From: Ignavibacteria bacterium
GTDB lineage: Bacteria; Bacteroidota; Ignavibacteria; Kapaibacteriales; Kapaibacteriaceae
Assembly: GCA_016873895.1 (NCBI GenBank)
Contig: VGVV01000005.1
Coordinates: 1 to 64,000 of the forward strand
Length of the DNA stretch: 64,000 bases
Direction: 5' to 3'
Below are positions 63,690 to 64,000 of the stretch, in pieces. The stretch's first letter is position 1. The number at the start of each line of letters is the position of its first letter. The notes beneath the pieces were generated by a model that was given only the letters and a program-made list of their open reading frames with translations, searched no databases and was not told the origin of the DNA. The position numbers and the translations under genes are program-made.

Positions 63690-64000
63690 CTACGTAGATG
63701 CCTTATGCTCTTCATAGGTTTGATTCATTGCTATCCATAGTGCTTCGAATTTGTCTTCTTGCATGAGGCGATCTTGAGCACTGAGGACTGCCAATTCCTT
63801 TGTTCCAGAATGTGTATAGACATCATCGCTCCTGCCTGCGTCAACGGCAGACCAGATGATGTCGGAGCATTCTTTTGCTGTCATCATACGTGACAAGGGG
63901 GCTGTAGAGAGTCCGTGCTCACGTGCTAGCACACGCGACTTCGGAATTGCTGCTCCATACATAGCGCCAATTGAACCACCTTCTGTTGCGTCTGCCCATT
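63690..64000 (-). CDS. C-terminal part of a putative short-chain dehydrogenase (cut by window end)
   Basis: About 103 residues are visible before the window edge; the frame is open to base 64000. It ends with AIPKSRVLAREHGL, MMTAKECSDIIWSAVDAGR and VYTHSGTKE, then EALWIAMNQTYEEHKAST. The MMT-x-EC-x2-I-x2-A pattern resembles the end of classical SDR proteins, but the Rossmann and Tyr-Lys motifs lie outside the window, so the family is tentative. The ATG at 63962 is internal. Its TAG lies 3 bp before the patatin start. Confidence 0.5.
   Translation of the reverse strand, partial: WADATEGGSIGAMYGAAIPKSRVLAREHGLSTAPLSRMMTAKECSDIIWSAVDAGRSDDVYTHSGTKELAVLSAQDRLMQEDKFEALWIAMNQTYEEHKAST

Noticed and set aside
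1..64000. CRISPR array or IS element
   Set aside because: No regularly spaced direct repeats with spacers, and no transposase-like frame was found.

Overview
The window looks like the chromosome of a Gram-negative bacterium of the Bacteroidota/Chlorobiota (FCB) side of the tree, plausibly an Ignavibacteria- or Kapabacteria-like lineage. The evidence is type IX secretion (T9SS) C-terminal sorting tails on several secreted proteins, a PorD-like DUF4835 protein, lipid A genes, MlaD- and OmpA-type envelope proteins, and mitochondrial-type aconitase, all at roughly balanced GC. The phylum is inferred from gene content and was not tested phylogenetically. No rRNA, tRNA or CRISPR array was seen.

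Layout. 1-1.8 kb is AT-richer and carries a truncated TolC/CusC-type lipoprotein plus a long palindromic non-coding stretch; it reads like a different genome (transfer or chimeric join). 1.9-8 kb: recO, a CorC/HlyC-type CBS protein, a decayed T9SS-cargo pseudogene, then a coupled lipid A operon (lpxB, DUF374 acyltransferase, lpxK, class-I amidotransferase-like hydrolase). 7.9-10.3 kb, minus strand: two putative outer-membrane proteins. 10.3-17.5 kb, plus strand: DUF4835 protein, a TadA-RsmI fusion, tmk, a large T9SS-exported M12B-like metalloprotease, proline dehydrogenase and an EEP-fold lipoprotein. 17.4-27.2 kb, mainly minus: a GAF/degenerate-GGDEF membrane protein, ndk, sucD, gatA, tatB, tatA (57 codons), purQ, purS, pssA and psd, with osmC on plus. 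27.3-32 kb: dnaN-recF-dciA-gyrB, the usual origin-proximal set but without dnaA.

32-43.8 kb: GNAT acetyltransferase, then minus-strand ahcY-metK-nucleotidyltransferase, an MltD-type LysM transglycosylase, a cytochrome-like lipoprotein broken by one stop codon, an arylsulfotransferase-family protein, a baeRF-family protein, and a Tat-exported glycosylasparaginase. 43.9-58.5 kb: a lipocalin gene flanked by inverted heptamer repeats, a secreted alpha/beta hydrolase, acn, uup, desaturase, two FKBP isomerases, an MGMT-like protein, a COG2509 flavoprotein, a VWA-OmpA lipoprotein, an MlaD/MCE protein, ssb and a cyclase-family protein. 58.5-64 kb is one minus-strand operon: SDR-like fragment, patatin-BamA-type protein apparently lacking a standard start codon, J-domain protein, a HIT-TM-rhodanese fusion and a receiver-less sigma-54 activator.

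Most unusual: the TadA-RsmI fusion; the HIT-membrane-rhodanese fusion; a heptamer/hairpin repeat family placed exactly between convergent genes and around the lipocalin gene; a strongly over-represented ARGGGGC word; three in-frame stops in two otherwise intact minus-strand frames; and a 173-bp tail-to-tail coding overlap.
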